Shown: positions 34,124-46,104 of the stretch, piece by piece
Layout: each line of letters begins with the position of its first letter
How positions within the stretch are numbered: position 1 is the first letter of the stretch
Assembly (NCBI GenBank): GCA_010645155.1
Contig: CM021317.1
Location: forward strand, 8,163,960 to 8,227,959
Source of the DNA: Tigriopus japonicus
Lineage: Eukaryota; Arthropoda; Copepoda; Harpacticoida; Harpacticidae
Length of the DNA stretch: 64,000 nt
Reading direction: 5' to 3'
Position numbers and translations under genes: made by a program
Notes under the pieces: model-generated
Database searches by the model: none
Told to the model about the DNA's origin: nothing
The model's input: only the letters and a program-made list of their open reading frames with translations

Positions 34124-36898
34124 TCGCCCTCCAGCCATTGCTCTCCCTCCCTCGAAGTTCTCTACGTGGAGCCAAGCAATTTCAGCTCGCAGGTCCCGTT
34201 AGAATGAGTTGAGCCATAAGGAATGCTAAAACTGAACTCCTCTTTGACACCAATGAATACCTCTACGTCTCGAAGCACTGACTTTTAAAGCTTTTTTCCA
34301 ACGAGGCGATTCGATAGAAGCCCTTTTGAACGAATGAGACATGGATCAGGAGTAGTAATTTCCAATTGATAATTTGGCACGCGAATCCCTCAACAGTCGT
34401 TGTTTTCGTATCGGTCGCTACATTGAGGAGGAGAAGCAGGATGTCTTCCTGTCCAACCCAGAAATTGGCGTTTGCTTGTTGATCACTCGAAAAACATTGG
34501 GTCAGAAACTTCGAGGAGGAACAGCCAACTTTATGCCTCAACGCATTAGTTGCCACCCTCATAGTAGCAACCACTAAATAAAGGCTTGATTGGCTTTTTG
34601 GGGCCGCATGTCTCCTCGTTTCCTTCGATCTGATCAAAACAACAGATGTTGGGTCAAAATTGGTATCGGTGTTGTTACGTTGAACATATTTTCGAGTCCA
34701 GGCTGTTTTCTCCTTGACCAAATGGCCTTGGAAAGAAGAGTGAAAGAAAGTCCAATGGATGATGGTTGGCTTTTAGTTGGAGCTTTAGCACAGAAGCACA
34801 CATTGATTGACTTTTCCGGTGGTAAACAACCACAAATCAATTCCAATGTCAAACAAAATCAAATTCGCCTTTGTTAGCGTGTGTGTTTTGCTCCGCGACT
34901 TTCCGAATTGGGTCATGGCTTGACATTCGTGTTTGCCACAGTTGTAACTTATCATCTGAATGACGTTGTAGAAACTGTCCGAGCTGTTTCCACCGAACGC
35001 TGAAAGAGTTTTAAAGCGTTTTTAAAGGCGAAATTGGGTCAGAATGGCGCATAATATGAGGGATGAAATTTGTCCAACCATGTTGGTCTTGAGAAGGTTT
35101 AAGTCGTTGCCGTCATCGTCGGTTTTTTGTACTACGTGTATATTGTACGCAGTCCTGATTAGGTCTTTAACATTTTCGTAAAATGTCCTCTTGGGGTCAT
35201 TAAGTGTCGTGTCTGACATGATTTTTAGCTCTTGGATTTCTCGATTTTCCTTAGGAGACGAAAAATTGGAGATGAACCAACCAAGGCAGAATACAAACAG
35301 GAACAAGTCTTGGGTCGCTCATGCCAAAGTGAAATATTAGAACAATATAGTAAAACAGATGATCCAAATTGTACTTTAGATTTGAGATCGTAATATTTAG
35401 ACTCGATATCCCGTCATCGTCAAGATGACCGAGATCTGGCTGAAAGAAATTCTCCCAAAATTTGACTTTGTGCATTTTGTCTCCCCTTTCTCCTTGTCCA
35501 GTTTGGCTTGAGTTAGCACCTTGTAAGGACGTTATCATGATTAGGGTCGTAATTATTTCGGAGAGAAGCGAGAGAACCACTTTACCTAAGAGACCCACAA
35601 TTACTGTTCTAGCTCACTGGGGCTACACATGCACACATGCATGTAGCGCGTGTGGATGAGTGTGTGTATGTGTTTTGGACGACCCAAAGGTTGAATGAAT
35701 ACTCTTCTCTCGCGTGTCTCTCTCTTGGTCAGATTTTTTGCTCCCATCAATGCCAGAATGAGTGATGGAAGAAGATGGGTCGCACAAGAACTTGTTTATG
35801 AGTTGTTGCCTTTTGTACGCAAGTACTCAGGTGATTTATGTACTAAATAAAACATTAGTGAGTCATTTATTTCAACACATTTTCCCTTTTCAAGACCTTT
35901 TGAAGTTTCGTCTAATAATTTGGGCTGAAAAAGAAGTACCACAGGTCAAGGTCTCAATGCATGACCTTTAAAAGCATTTCAAGTTGATTTCTCTTATTCT
36001 TTAGAGGGGAAAATGGACGAGAACGACGAGAACGGCCAAGACCGATCGAAAGAGCCCTCCCTCGGTCGAAGAGCCGCTCAATAATGACCCGGTCAAAGGT
36101 GATAATTGCAGGGCAATTATTGATTCCACAATCTTGACAAAGCGGAGTTCGCTTCTTCAGCGTCTGACCATGGGTCCAATCAAATAGAGACCGACCGTTT
36201 TGGAATATTTTCCTCGCTCATTCCATGATCTTACCAAGACTTTTTATGCATGTGCCCTTTCATCATTCTGACTGATCAAAATGTCTTCATTTGCCCAAAC
36301 TACGGACATATTCATATCGATCTACCAATCTTCCTGAAAGGTAAGGTACTTGTCTAAACCATAAAGGACCATTTTAATAGCCACGACAATCTAACCCTAA
36401 CGTCCTCATTTAAAAAGCGAGACACCACTCGCTCGAACTCTTTAAGAGTGAAGTCGGCTCCAGCCAAGATGCATAGACTCAATCGCTTCGCATTGGCAGT
36501 GAAGAGAGAGAGTGAAGACATCGTGGAGCTGAAAAGTGTGCCACTGTAATTTTCCCATTGACAACATTCCTATTTCTCCTTTCGAAATGTCTTATTTTGA
36601 CAAAGACGGGTTATGTTACTGGGTAGGTAGGCCAACCGATTCGGCCCGGGAGAGACGAGACTTGAGAGAAAAAAATTACTCGTTTTTGTCTTATCTTTGC
36701 CTCTAATCATTTGACATTTAGTGTTTTACATCCGTCCTCGTGTCACACTTATCTTGAAGGACGTGTTCTCCGGAGAATAATGACCCTTTTACAAGTTCCA
36801 ACCCCTGCTACCCTCACCACGAACACAAGAGTGAAATGTGCCCATGACACGTGAAAGAAGCTTTTCATTCCATTGCTACCGAAAAAAGATATATGTTC

Positions 36899-36904
36899 TT
36901 TATT
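36899..36904 (-). terminator. Polyadenylation signal of otopetrin A
   Basis: AATAAA on the minus strand, about 77 bp beyond the stop codon of the last exon. Confidence 0.65.
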
Positions 36905-36980
36905 TCATTTTTAGTTTTTAGTCCATTGTTATCGGCTGCTTGACAGTGGGGGGATTTTTCAAAGGGATTCGTTTTGTCCA

Positions 36981-39900
36981 TCACACCTCGAACTGATATT
37001 CTTTGTACTTGAAGCTGTTGGTCCAGATTTCGCACAAACATACCGTGGAATGAAATCGATAGAAAATGGCCAAGGGCATGGAGAAATGGGTAATTATGGG
37101 CCACACCCATTCACCTCCATAAAATTTGACCTGAAAAAGACCATGTAAATGTTAGATTTAGCAATGGCCAAATTTAAGCGTAGTTGTGTGCAAGAAGGGT
37201 CTTGCAAACTGGAAAATAATTTAGAGCTTGGTTCAGTTGGTGGTCAACTTGTGTCACGGAAGCTTCCTTTTCTTAAGGCAATTAAACGCGCGTAATTACA
37301 TTTAGAGGAGTAAATTGGGCGAGATTTATTGCCTGCTCGCTCGTCCTTGAGTAAGTGGATGGGTCTCTGATTTGGCAATCACCATATTCATTTACAAACG
37401 AAAGATTTCTACATCTATATACTCGACTGAAGATTTTATCCACAAGTTTTCCAGAAAATTTTAATGCCTAATCTCACTCATCACTACCAAGTGTGCAGCA
37501 ACTAGCAATACTTTGTGAATAAAGTCAAATCTGTGACCATCTCTGGTCAACCATGCATCCAGTTCAATCTGCCCATTCAGGCAATGCTTGAGCGATGTCA
37601 TTGCATACACGCAAAATGCGGTTGTCTAGGCACATTTCAGTAGCTTGGGTGTGAAGATTGAAGTCCAATATGAAGCCGACAATTACGAGAGGGGAAAAGA
37701 CACGCGGGAGGCGGGCAAAAAGAGATGAGCAACATTGGGGTAAAGTCGATGATAATGATACCTGAATTGGGTGTGAATCGGCACGATTGGTCTCCAATGT
37801 ATTGATGGCCCACATGGCAAGATTACAGACCAGAAGGAAGGTCACAACCTCTCGACCTGGTTTGTGCTTGACTTGCTCAGCACAATAAGCAAACCTACGT
37901 CGTAGGGTGGAAAACATAGGGGAGATGAGCATTCTCTTCGTTTTAGGCGACACCTGACTAAGAGCGGTAGTTGGAACATCCGCCTTCTTGCATGATTACC
38001 GGTTAGAAGCGTCCAAAATAAATACGGTTTGCAGCATTGTCTGGATGAGGGTGACGAGGGAAGCAATGAAAGCCATGAGATGCTCTTGCCACTGGAAGAA
38101 GGCTCCAATGATGCTGAAACTGGAGTAAATCAACACTCCAGTTTGGGCCACAACCAGAAGGAAGTTGTCCAATTCAATCTTTTTGCTCGAATCGTACCAA
38201 AGAGATCGAATCTAAAGATAAAGAAAAACAAATGATTTTTCTGTGAAGAAACAAAAAATCTTGTAGTTTTGCTCAAACCTGGATCATTCCTATAATAACT
38301 GCCAAAGTTGTTAGAGTATATAAAATGACCTCTGTCCAAGAGGCCACCGTAATCGCAGCTTGATGTAAAACGTCGTCCGTGGATTTAATAAGGACAAAAA
38401 ATACCACAAGTGAAATAATAGTGAAGACCATGACAAAAATGCCACAAAAGAGGCCGTTATTAGCATTGGAGCAATCCACCGAATAACGCTGTTGTTGGCC
38501 TTGCCCTGCATCCAAGTCGGATTTGGGCACAGGAATTTTCATCTTGATCGAGATCTTCTTCCTTCGTTTTTTAGAGGTGAAATGCTCGTGCTCTTCCACC
38601 ACATTCTTCCACATCATGTACAAAATAGCAGCGCAAATCAGACTGTATTCGATGGTGCAAGGAAACAAAAATGGACCTGATCCAGCCAGTAGTTGACCCA
38701 TAACATTGTACTCGGTTTCGCAATCGGCAAGTAAAGCATCGTGAGGATCATTATGATGGTGATCGTCCTTATGGTGACCTTCTGCAAAAAAGCCAAATCC
38801 GGTTGATTAAAGCTTGGTCTACTTTGACGGAACTTAACCTCTACACATGTGTCCATCATTTTTGTCACCTTCATGAGCTTTCTTGGTGATTTCCGTAATC
38901 TCGTGGTAGGTTTCAAGAATAAGGACGTGAAGCCAGATACAAATATTCGTTGCAATCATGTGCATCAAACCAAATCTCGTAATGAGTTTGCGTCGGTAAA
39001 CGTTCATCTATGTATGTAACAAAGAGGAAGGGGAAAATAATTGGAGGCAACTTGGAATTGGAGGTTGCGTGGTTGCTGTTCTTTGCCAGACGGAAATCTT
39101 ACCTTCTGATTCAAGAATATGAAATACATCTGAACAAACACAAAGATCATCTTTAGGAGTGGTCGAACAAGGACGAACATGGTTTGGCAGCCTGAGCCTT
39201 TGGTGATTCGAAGCTCAAAAAAGACCCCAATTTCGATTCCACAATAAATCATGCTGCCAATTCCGAACACTGAAAAAAGCTCGAACTCATGTATGTTATC
39301 CCGCACTTCCTGGGGCCGACGAAAACAGTAGGTTACTTACAAACTGCTCCCATACGAATGTAGAAACTCCCATAAACCTGCATTGGGCGGGGCGAGAGCT
39401 GTTTCAGCTCCTCCTCACTGGGAAAGCCTGAATCGCCAGAGGGATTTGCCACTTTGACATCGCCAATTACAATTTTCTTTTTGATGTTCTCCATCCAATT
39501 TCTTCGTCGAAGCACCGCTCGATGAGCTCGATTTCTTAGCAGATCGATGTAAATGAACAACAGGTATAGAAGACTCCCCAGGAATAAGTAGACATAGAAC
39601 AATTGGTAATACCCACGAGGCACTTGACTGGATATCACCTCTGACATTGGGAAAGCAAGTCCAAGAATGACCAAGATTTTGCAATACAAAGCCGAGGCCA
39701 CCGCTTGTAACGAGTCTCTAGGGGAGCAATTCCGAATTATATATATGTAAATATTCTGAAGTACAATTCACAACTGTATCCATTATTCTCCACCTTTCAA
39801 AGAGCAAAGTATTTTTGAAAAGAACTATTTGATGGATAAATTTTTTATCTGAGGGTCGCACTTCGTCAGTTTATTGTTTAAAAATTTGAGTATCCACCCA

Positions 39901-42900
39901 AACTTAATCAACTGTGTCATGACGGAACGTGACACTATCAGAATTTTCGTAGGATAACGATGCTTTTCCCGTGTGCCAGAATTGTGTGTAATTTATCCCT
40001 TGAGCTTCAATTTTCTACCAATTCAAAGATTCTGTTTGAATTTACTCGTCATCTTAACCAACAATATTACGTAAGATTGAGATATTATCAAAAGACGGAG
40101 CTTTTAATAGCGTTCTGACCATACACTGCTTTAAACGTTGTAGACATGTATTGTCTAAAGCAGGGGTCAACAACCGGTGGGATGGAGCCCACATGTGGGC
40201 CTGGTGTGATTTTTAGTGGGCCCAAGAGCCAAAGGAAACTTTCAAAATAGTGGGCCCGAGAGCCATCCATTGTTTTGAACTTGTGGGCCCAAAGCTCTGT
40301 GATTATTCATTTGTGGGCCCCTAAATCCACGGCCACTAAATTCTGTTTTGTGGGCCCCTGAGCAAACTAATCAAATTTGGTGGGCAATAACCAGGGTTGC
40401 ATCGGAGAAAAACCCGCCCGGGTTTTTCGGGTTTTTTGATATTTATGGTTTCTTCGATGTTATTATTCATATTCTTGGCATTTTTTGTCTCGATTTCTCA
40501 ATGTCTCAAGGAAGCCTTCTGTTAAAAAAGACAAATTTGCGATGAAAACATTTGCCCAGAATTGAGACATATACGGTACTTAGCCAAATTTGACATTTCT
40601 ATATCAGCAAGTAACATCTTGAAATCAGAAAATGGCAACTTATTAGTAACTTTCCTCGCATTGAGTGCAACTTTTAATAAAAATGAGCAACTTCATCCGT
40701 GCCCTATTTATAACATATTTCTATTATATTATTCATATCATATTCATATATTTTTCAAGAGCTCAAGGAAATGCAATATCCACGAGCATTGAATTTAAGT
40801 CGCATAGAGGTGAGCACAATTTTGAGGGACGAATTTAGGCCAAAAAGAGGAAAACCCGAAAAACCCGCCCGAAAAACCCGCCCGGGCGAGTTCTTCGGGT
40901 TTAATGTCAACCGGGCGGGATTGAAGCAACCCTGGCTATAACTCTAAAGTGGTTGCCGACCCTGGTCTAAAGGATTATGGTTTTCACTTTAAAGTTTTGA
41001 AGAGATAATTGAAAGTTTTGGGTGTAATCTTTTAAACATGTATATTTTTCTGTCGTTGCTGGCTGGTTTGTGGCAATTAAATGCCGTCTTATGTACAAGT
41101 CTCTATGCTTGTGTACTCCAAGGGTGGCACAAACCAGGATTACTTTTGAAATACGCCGTGGGTCCAATCAGTACACTGAAAATCCAACGGAGCAGTGCAT
41201 TTGTTACAAAAACCTCGCATTTTAGTACAATGATCCATAGATATCTTGACCACTGGATGTCGTACGACCCACCGCTTGGTTGGTAAATTAGTACATTGAA
41301 TAGTCTCCTGGGAATTGATCACAAACCTGTTTATTGTAGATACCCTGATTTCTAGTTTATTGTACTGTTTTTCCAACCAACCAAGCGGTCGTCCGCCAAC
41401 CAGTGTCAAGAAATCTATGAATGATCGGACCACGGTGTATGTGTGAAATCCGTCTTGAAGTACAGTGGTTACTGGATAATCCAACACAAAGAACCTAAAC
41501 CTGGTCTAGATGACAACTGCTAGTGGTTCATAATCCCCACGTGGGGTTGAGTTAGTAACCATTCTATGAATAAGAGAATTTCGCCAAGCGTGAAAAACTT
41601 GCCGGCAATGCATTCATTCACACTTTTACTCCCTGACAAGGGAAATTGAATGAATGGGCAAAGCAAAGGCTGAAAACGAGGTGAAGGCCCAGCCAGGGAG
41701 TTCCATAAAGTACTGCACGTTCTGGTCTGAATATTAAATAGTACGTTAGCAAACTCACAATCCTTTCTTTTTCCATTCGGTGATGTCGAGAGATGGATCA
41801 TTGATAATCTCCTTTTTGGAACGAATGGACATTTGTGAAAACGACGAGTCGTGCTTCATTCCAGATTTTTGAGCCACAAATGTGATCCCACCATTTCCAC
41901 CATGGCGAGAAGTTTCGGGTAGAAATGAATCCGACTCGGAATTGGTGAGGAGGCTGAAATGTTCCGGGAATTGTCAATCGAAAGAGATTAACGTTTTTTG
42001 GGTTCAAGCAATGGAAGCATGAACAATTCAACATCATTTTAAAAACCGGCCAATAGACACAACTGATTGATTAAACTCGAGTATGGATGAATTTGAAATG
42101 GAATTTGAGATAGTCTTTTGAAATGCTTGAACTCTTTTTTTTCTTAAAATTCAAATTGAAATAAGCTTCTCCCAAATGTCGATATCACTGGTAAAACATG
42201 ACTTTTTAGTTTATAATCTTCATATTCAATGTGATTTAGTTTGCAAAACATCTTGATCTGGAATGTCGATGTTATCACAACCTTAATGTTTGTCAAGCTA
42301 TCGGAGGAATACTCAATAATGCTTCCTCTTCCGTCAAGTCGTATGCACAGAGGTTGCTCAAGTGAGCATTTTAAATCGTGATGATCCAGCGGTAAAACGG
42401 AGCCGTTGATAACCATGCATAGTGAGAGATGAAATATGTTTCTTGCTGGTAATGTATGATTGTGCTTATGTGTCTCATCTTTTAGTTAATAAACTGATCA
42501 TATTATCAACCAAGTGTAAGCAGAGGTATCTCAACGTTAAATATAGATCGTTTCCTGGGACCTAAAATTATTGAATGGATGCTTCAATGGGAAAGAAACT
42601 TGGATTCGCCAAAATAGGCCGAGCAACTCAACACACCCAACGGTTTTACCGCTAGCAGTACGATTTAAAACGCTCACTTAATCAACTTTTGTGCATGTCT
42701 CTTTAACACGTTGTAAGTTCATCTCTATTTCCAATGAATTATAATACTTAGATATTTATTGTCCAGAGAAAGTAACATCCAATAGCTGAAATACAGATGT
42801 CTAACGATTTGTCACGCTCCCAAAAGTGTGAAAAGAGTTACCAGCGTTTCAGATTTGTAAATCCAACTGGTTAGGCAATTAAGGTAACCAAGCTTTTGGG

Positions 42901-44164
42901 TCGTTTTTTACGACCAATGAATGGTTGTAACGTGTGGGTCTAGAATGTCTGGATGGGCGTGAGTGAAGAAGTAGGAATGCAGGTGAGCTTATCGATTACT
43001 CAACCAGTTTTCGTTATGTGCCTTGAGCATCGTACTTGAAACTCGGCGAACACAATCTGTATCTACCATACATGAAGTCTTAGTAAAATGCTTACGCGAT
43101 ACCTGTTGTTCTCCCAACATTCTGGAAACTTTGCAAATTTGTTCATGCACGTAATTTCTATCATTTAATGATTTGATTTCTAATTTATAACTGAAGTTTA
43201 ATCGCGGTTTGATTAATTGGAGATTCCAGAACGCTTTCCGGTTCTTTTCATGGATAGCAGCGACAGCCATTAGACATTTGTCAACTGTGCACTTGATTTA
43301 CTCCTTTCAGAGGTCTCTTGAATTACCAAATGAAATAATAAAGTTGATATAAAAAGGGAGTTTAAGAGTCTAGCAAAAAACTTTTATCAACCAAATGCCA
43401 TCTCATGATGATAAACTACCAGAATACTTTTTTGATTTCACAACCGCCATCAACTTTTGCTTTTGGAGAAATAAGGGACAAATTGGAGTTGCCATTGCAC
43501 TGGTCGCAATTATGGAAAAAACGACGAGTTTAGATGGATTGGGAGTGACTCCATAAATTCAATTAGTGACCCTTTTAAGCCACAAAGATCATGACGTTCG
43601 TAAACGGGTTCGTCCTAAAATTGGATGTCAATTATGAGAATAGAACTCCCATTATTTTCGGCTCATTGTGCTGGTGCGAGAAAAGTCGTGCTGATTTCAA
43701 TCATGTACATCTGTGTCAACGGGCCACATTACACTTTTTCGCTCTCATTTATCAGAAGGCGTTACATTTGACACGCTCCGTCTTGAATTGCAAATCGCAA
43801 GAAAAAAACTGCTTCTTGACGAAAAAAATGCCATGTCAGTTTTCTGAAGCGACGTAATTTTTTTTGGTCAGAAAGTAAACATGAGTTAGAAGACCCACCT
43901 GTTCTCTTTATTTTGCAAATCCATTGAATCTTGTCCGTCTTCGTCGCCTTCACCTTCTTCATCAAGCTCTTGGGAATTGTTCCGCGTGTATTCGTCGTTC
44001 AGGTCACTCAGAGACTTGGAATCGGCGGCACTCAGGTCATTTTTGGACTCATCTATCTGATCAGGCACTGACTCGATCAAGGGAAATTGAGGCACCAGAG
44101 CATTTCTCCGGTGATCCACGAGCCTTTGTTGTTGGTCACTCGTCGTTTCGCTCGTCATTGACAT
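36981..44164 (-). CDS. Otopetrin-type proton channel A (8 coding exons, about 658 residues)
   Basis: Exons in transcript order: 44164-43899, 39717-39341, 39269-39103, 39007-38839, 38781-38279, 38211-38000, 37894-37762, 37130-36981. All joins have GT/AG ends and keep frame. Otopetrins form dimeric proton channels with 12 transmembrane helices. Family motifs are VASALYCKILVILGLAFP (S1), YYQLFYVYLFLGSLLYLL (S2), YGSFYIRMGAV and FGIGSMIYCGIEIG (S3), FVFVQMYFIFLNQK (S4), FGLMHMIATNICIWLHVLIL (S5), PFLFPCTIEYSLICAAI (S6), KPGREVVTFLLVCNLAMWAI (S11) and ITHFSMPLAIFYRFHSTVCL (S12). The N-terminus (88 residues) is acidic and cytosolic; its splice to S1 is supported by phase (AG+A) only. The extracellular S5-S6 loop has a histidine cluster (GHHKDDHHHNDPHD). 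The first intron, 4.2 kb, contains hAT and MITE insertions. Two donors are weak (GTTAAG, GTTTGA). Confidence 0.9.
40161..40964. mobile_element. hAT MITE (CAGGGGTCRRCAAC family) split by a nested insertion
   Basis: The ends are CAGGGGTCAACAACC and GGTTGCCGACCCTG, with a perfect 8-bp target duplication GTCTAAAG at 40153-40160 and 40965-40972. The interior repeats phrases such as GTGGGCCC(C/G)(T/A)GAG and matches the 8687-8914 element. Without the insertion at 40392-40934 it would be about 253 bp. It sits in the first intron of otopetrin A. Confidence 0.9.
40392..40934. mobile_element. Nested hAT MITE, 543 bp, CAGGGTTGC ends
   Basis: The ends are CAGGGTTGCATC and GAAGCAACCCTG. The flanking 8-mers GCAATAAC (40384-40391) and GCTATAAC (40935-40942) differ at one base, consistent with a hAT target duplication made inside the older element. 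Just inside both ends are GC-rich subterminal repeats of the motif AAACCCGCCCGGG and its inverse; the middle is AT-rich and non-coding. Confidence 0.85.
41150..41447. repeat. Imperfect inverted repeat, about 300 bp
   Basis: The left arm (about 41236-41295, with CCGCTTGGTTGG) returns inverted at 41359-41420 (CCAACCAACCAAGCGG). An outer portion (CCGTGGGTCC near 41155, inverse near 41430) extends the match after an indel in the left arm. Probably an old MITE. It lies in the first intron of otopetrin A. Confidence 0.65.
42351..42690. mobile_element. Long-TIR MITE, older copy
   Basis: The left end is AGGTTGCTCAAGTGAGCATT and the right end AAACGCTCACTTAATCAACT. The right arm (42506-42690) is nearly complete and aligns with the younger element at 63281-63909 (shared TTGGATTCGCCAAAAT, GATCGTTTCC, CCTCTGCTT inverted). 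The left arm is mostly deleted. It sits in the first intron of otopetrin A. Confidence 0.75.
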
Positions 44165-44624
44165 TGTGACGGCCGATTTTGATCGAGTCTAGTTTGAACT
44201 CACTCGACTTCTACGACGACCTCATTATGCGAACAACGGACACATTGTCGTGATCGTGCATGGTCATTACTTTTGCTAATGACTCCCTATGCTACTTTTT
44301 AATCAGGCGTAGGCCTTTGTCAATTGAATCAAAATTCATAATCCATCGACTGACGGGCCCAATATGTAAAGAATGAATTTTGGGGGTTCCCAATCTTACG
44401 AGAGATTTGCTCCAAGCGATCAAAATCGGCAGCCGTCGACTTACAAAGACTGGCTTGGTAAAAACCTATTGAAAATTCATCAGCCTCAGATAGGATTTGT
44501 TCTAACTCTACCTGAATGAAGACAGACTCGTCCAACAAACTTCATTGGAAGTTCATGAATTTAACAAAGCCAGTTTCAATGGTACGTAAATCATTTTGCG
44601 AAGTAAGCCATTCATTTACCAAAA

Positions 44625-44857
44625 GGGGGAGATGGTTTAGCGCTGTTGGTTAACGCGCGACCGAGCTATGCTCGGGTTCATGGGTTCGATCCCAGGTCTC
44701 CCCCCTCACCTCACAATGGTCTAGTGGATACGTCGCCTCGAATGGCGCCTTCTAAGAACCCAGAATGGGCCCAATGACTGTAGATATTGTAAATCTATTG
44801 TATGTATCCAATGAGATTGTGCAATCTCGCAATAAACATATTATTAAAAAAAAAAAA
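44625..44857 (+). mobile_element. tRNA-derived SINE with poly(A) tail
   Basis: The 80-base head (44625-44704) has tRNA-like 7-bp acceptor arms (GGGGGAG/CTCCCCC), an A box (TAGCGCTGTTGG) and a B box (GGTTCGATCCC). The anticodon arm is not canonical (loop GCTATGC, with no U before the triplet), so it is not a working tRNA. A second tRNA-like 5' half follows (CAATGGTCTAGTGGATACG), then an AT-rich body with AATAAA and 12 A residues at 44846-44857. Target duplications are not evident. Confidence 0.7.
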
Positions 44858-45539
44858 GATGAAACCACGACAATGGGAGATTTCCTGACTCCTATGAGAA
44901 TGCTATTGAGAGGTTTGGAAGGAGACATCCAAGACAACGGGAAGAGGACAACTTCGCTCTTTGACCCTTTAGTTGACATAAAACACACTTAGGATCACTC
45001 GTGAAGCTCAAAAAGCACTTTGAAGTACGGCACAGATGTTCACATCATTCAACGTTTTAGGCCCACCACTTCAACTACTTTTTCTACTCCTCGATTTCTT
45101 CGTCGTCGTTGACCGCTCGAGTCTTCCAACGCAACTAACTGATCCTATCATTAGCATCATCATCATCATCCACCACCACCAAACTCACAACAAGAAGAAC
45201 GCGATGGAAACTTGCATAAGAACACTGAGAGGGCCTAGAAACAACCGAACATCCCATCCATGGAAGGGAATTGTTCTGAATAGACACACACCAACTAATT
45301 CCATCACTAACAAGAGGCTCCACTTCAAAATCTGAACGAAGAGAAGAACACTCAAAAAAAACTCATCCGGTGAGATCGTGAGTAACTGTGCCGCTGAATA
45401 TCTAATATGAGGGAGGCATCGGTCGAGCATTTACTTTGATGCGAGTTTTGAACAACATACGCCCTTCGGGATCCTGACCAAAACCTAGACAAGCGATCAA
45501 GCCATCAAGCACGCAAACAGGCACGTAGCGTATACAAAT
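44858..45539. other. Intergenic between the two otopetrin genes
   Basis: Non-coding, with a short ATC/ACC-rich patch (45150-45180). Nothing else recognised. Confidence 0.45.
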
Positions 45540-45545
45540 TTTATT
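45540..45545 (-). terminator. Possible polyadenylation signal of otopetrin B
   Basis: AATAAA on the minus strand, about 560 bp beyond the stop codon. An AAT microsatellite at about 45690-45715 offers other weak candidates nearer the stop. Confidence 0.35.
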
Positions 45546-46104
45546 GAGGCCGATTTTTCCAGTTCACAGTTTACCATGAGATGTGAAAGAGAGCCAATAC
45601 TAGTTGCTGTGGGCAAGGGACGAATACATAAGCTCAAGTTGGGATGCTAAATAATACACAACGGTTCTAGGGATAAATAATGATGGGAATAATAAGTATA
45701 ATAATAATAATAAGGTCAACCCAGCTTGGAAAAGGTGTGGAATATCAGGGAAATGGGTGGAGAATACTGCAGGCACTTTGGTGGTTTCTTCTGGTGGAAT
45801 ACGATCCGTCACGAATGAGGTGACACAAATATTTGGTTCTAGCTCTGCTACTAGCGTTTTAGTACTACTATCATAGGGTAAGCGACTTTCAGGAAATAAC
45901 AAAAAATGTCAAAGCCTCATACTTTGGTCTCTTCCCCGGCAATAATATTGCCATCAAAAGTTTGCGTCGGTGAAGGTCCTGAAGAGGATTGGTCGCGGAA
46001 CAAGGTGAAGAGAATTGGGGCGTAGCGAAAGAAAGGAATGCTCTTTAGTTAGATGGTTAAAACAGGCGATTGTCGGCTTGGCGAAGTGATGTGAGGAGCT
46101 GAAT

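Larger units (their letters stand above)
28688..36898. other. Long gene-free interval (5' side of the achaete-scute gene)
   Basis: About 8.2 kb with no supported gene. The left 700 bp is GC-richer and probably contains the achaete-scute 5' UTR and promoter. It includes the trinucleotide repeat at 29164 and a possible core promoter at 34116. A CA/TG-rich patch lies at 35620-35670. The rest may be regulatory. Confidence 0.45.

Noticed and set aside
34263..34721. 152-codon open frame on the minus strand
   Set aside because: No recognisable domain and no splice partners or promoter; composition is that of non-coding DNA.
35251..35598. Minus-strand open frame with a signal-peptide-like start
   Set aside because: It begins at a GTG rather than an ATG and ends in hydrophobic AT-rich sequence, and I found no convincing exons to join. 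Possible but not supportable.
44329..44538. Minus-strand open frame upstream of otopetrin A with an internal GTAAGT donor
   Set aside because: The phase after the donor does not fit the otopetrin S1 exon and no suitable acceptor precedes the known first exon. It could be a 5' UTR exon but is not supported.
44625..44704. Functional tRNA gene
   Set aside because: Acceptor arms and B box are good, but the anticodon arm is non-canonical and the sequence continues into a SINE body with poly(A).
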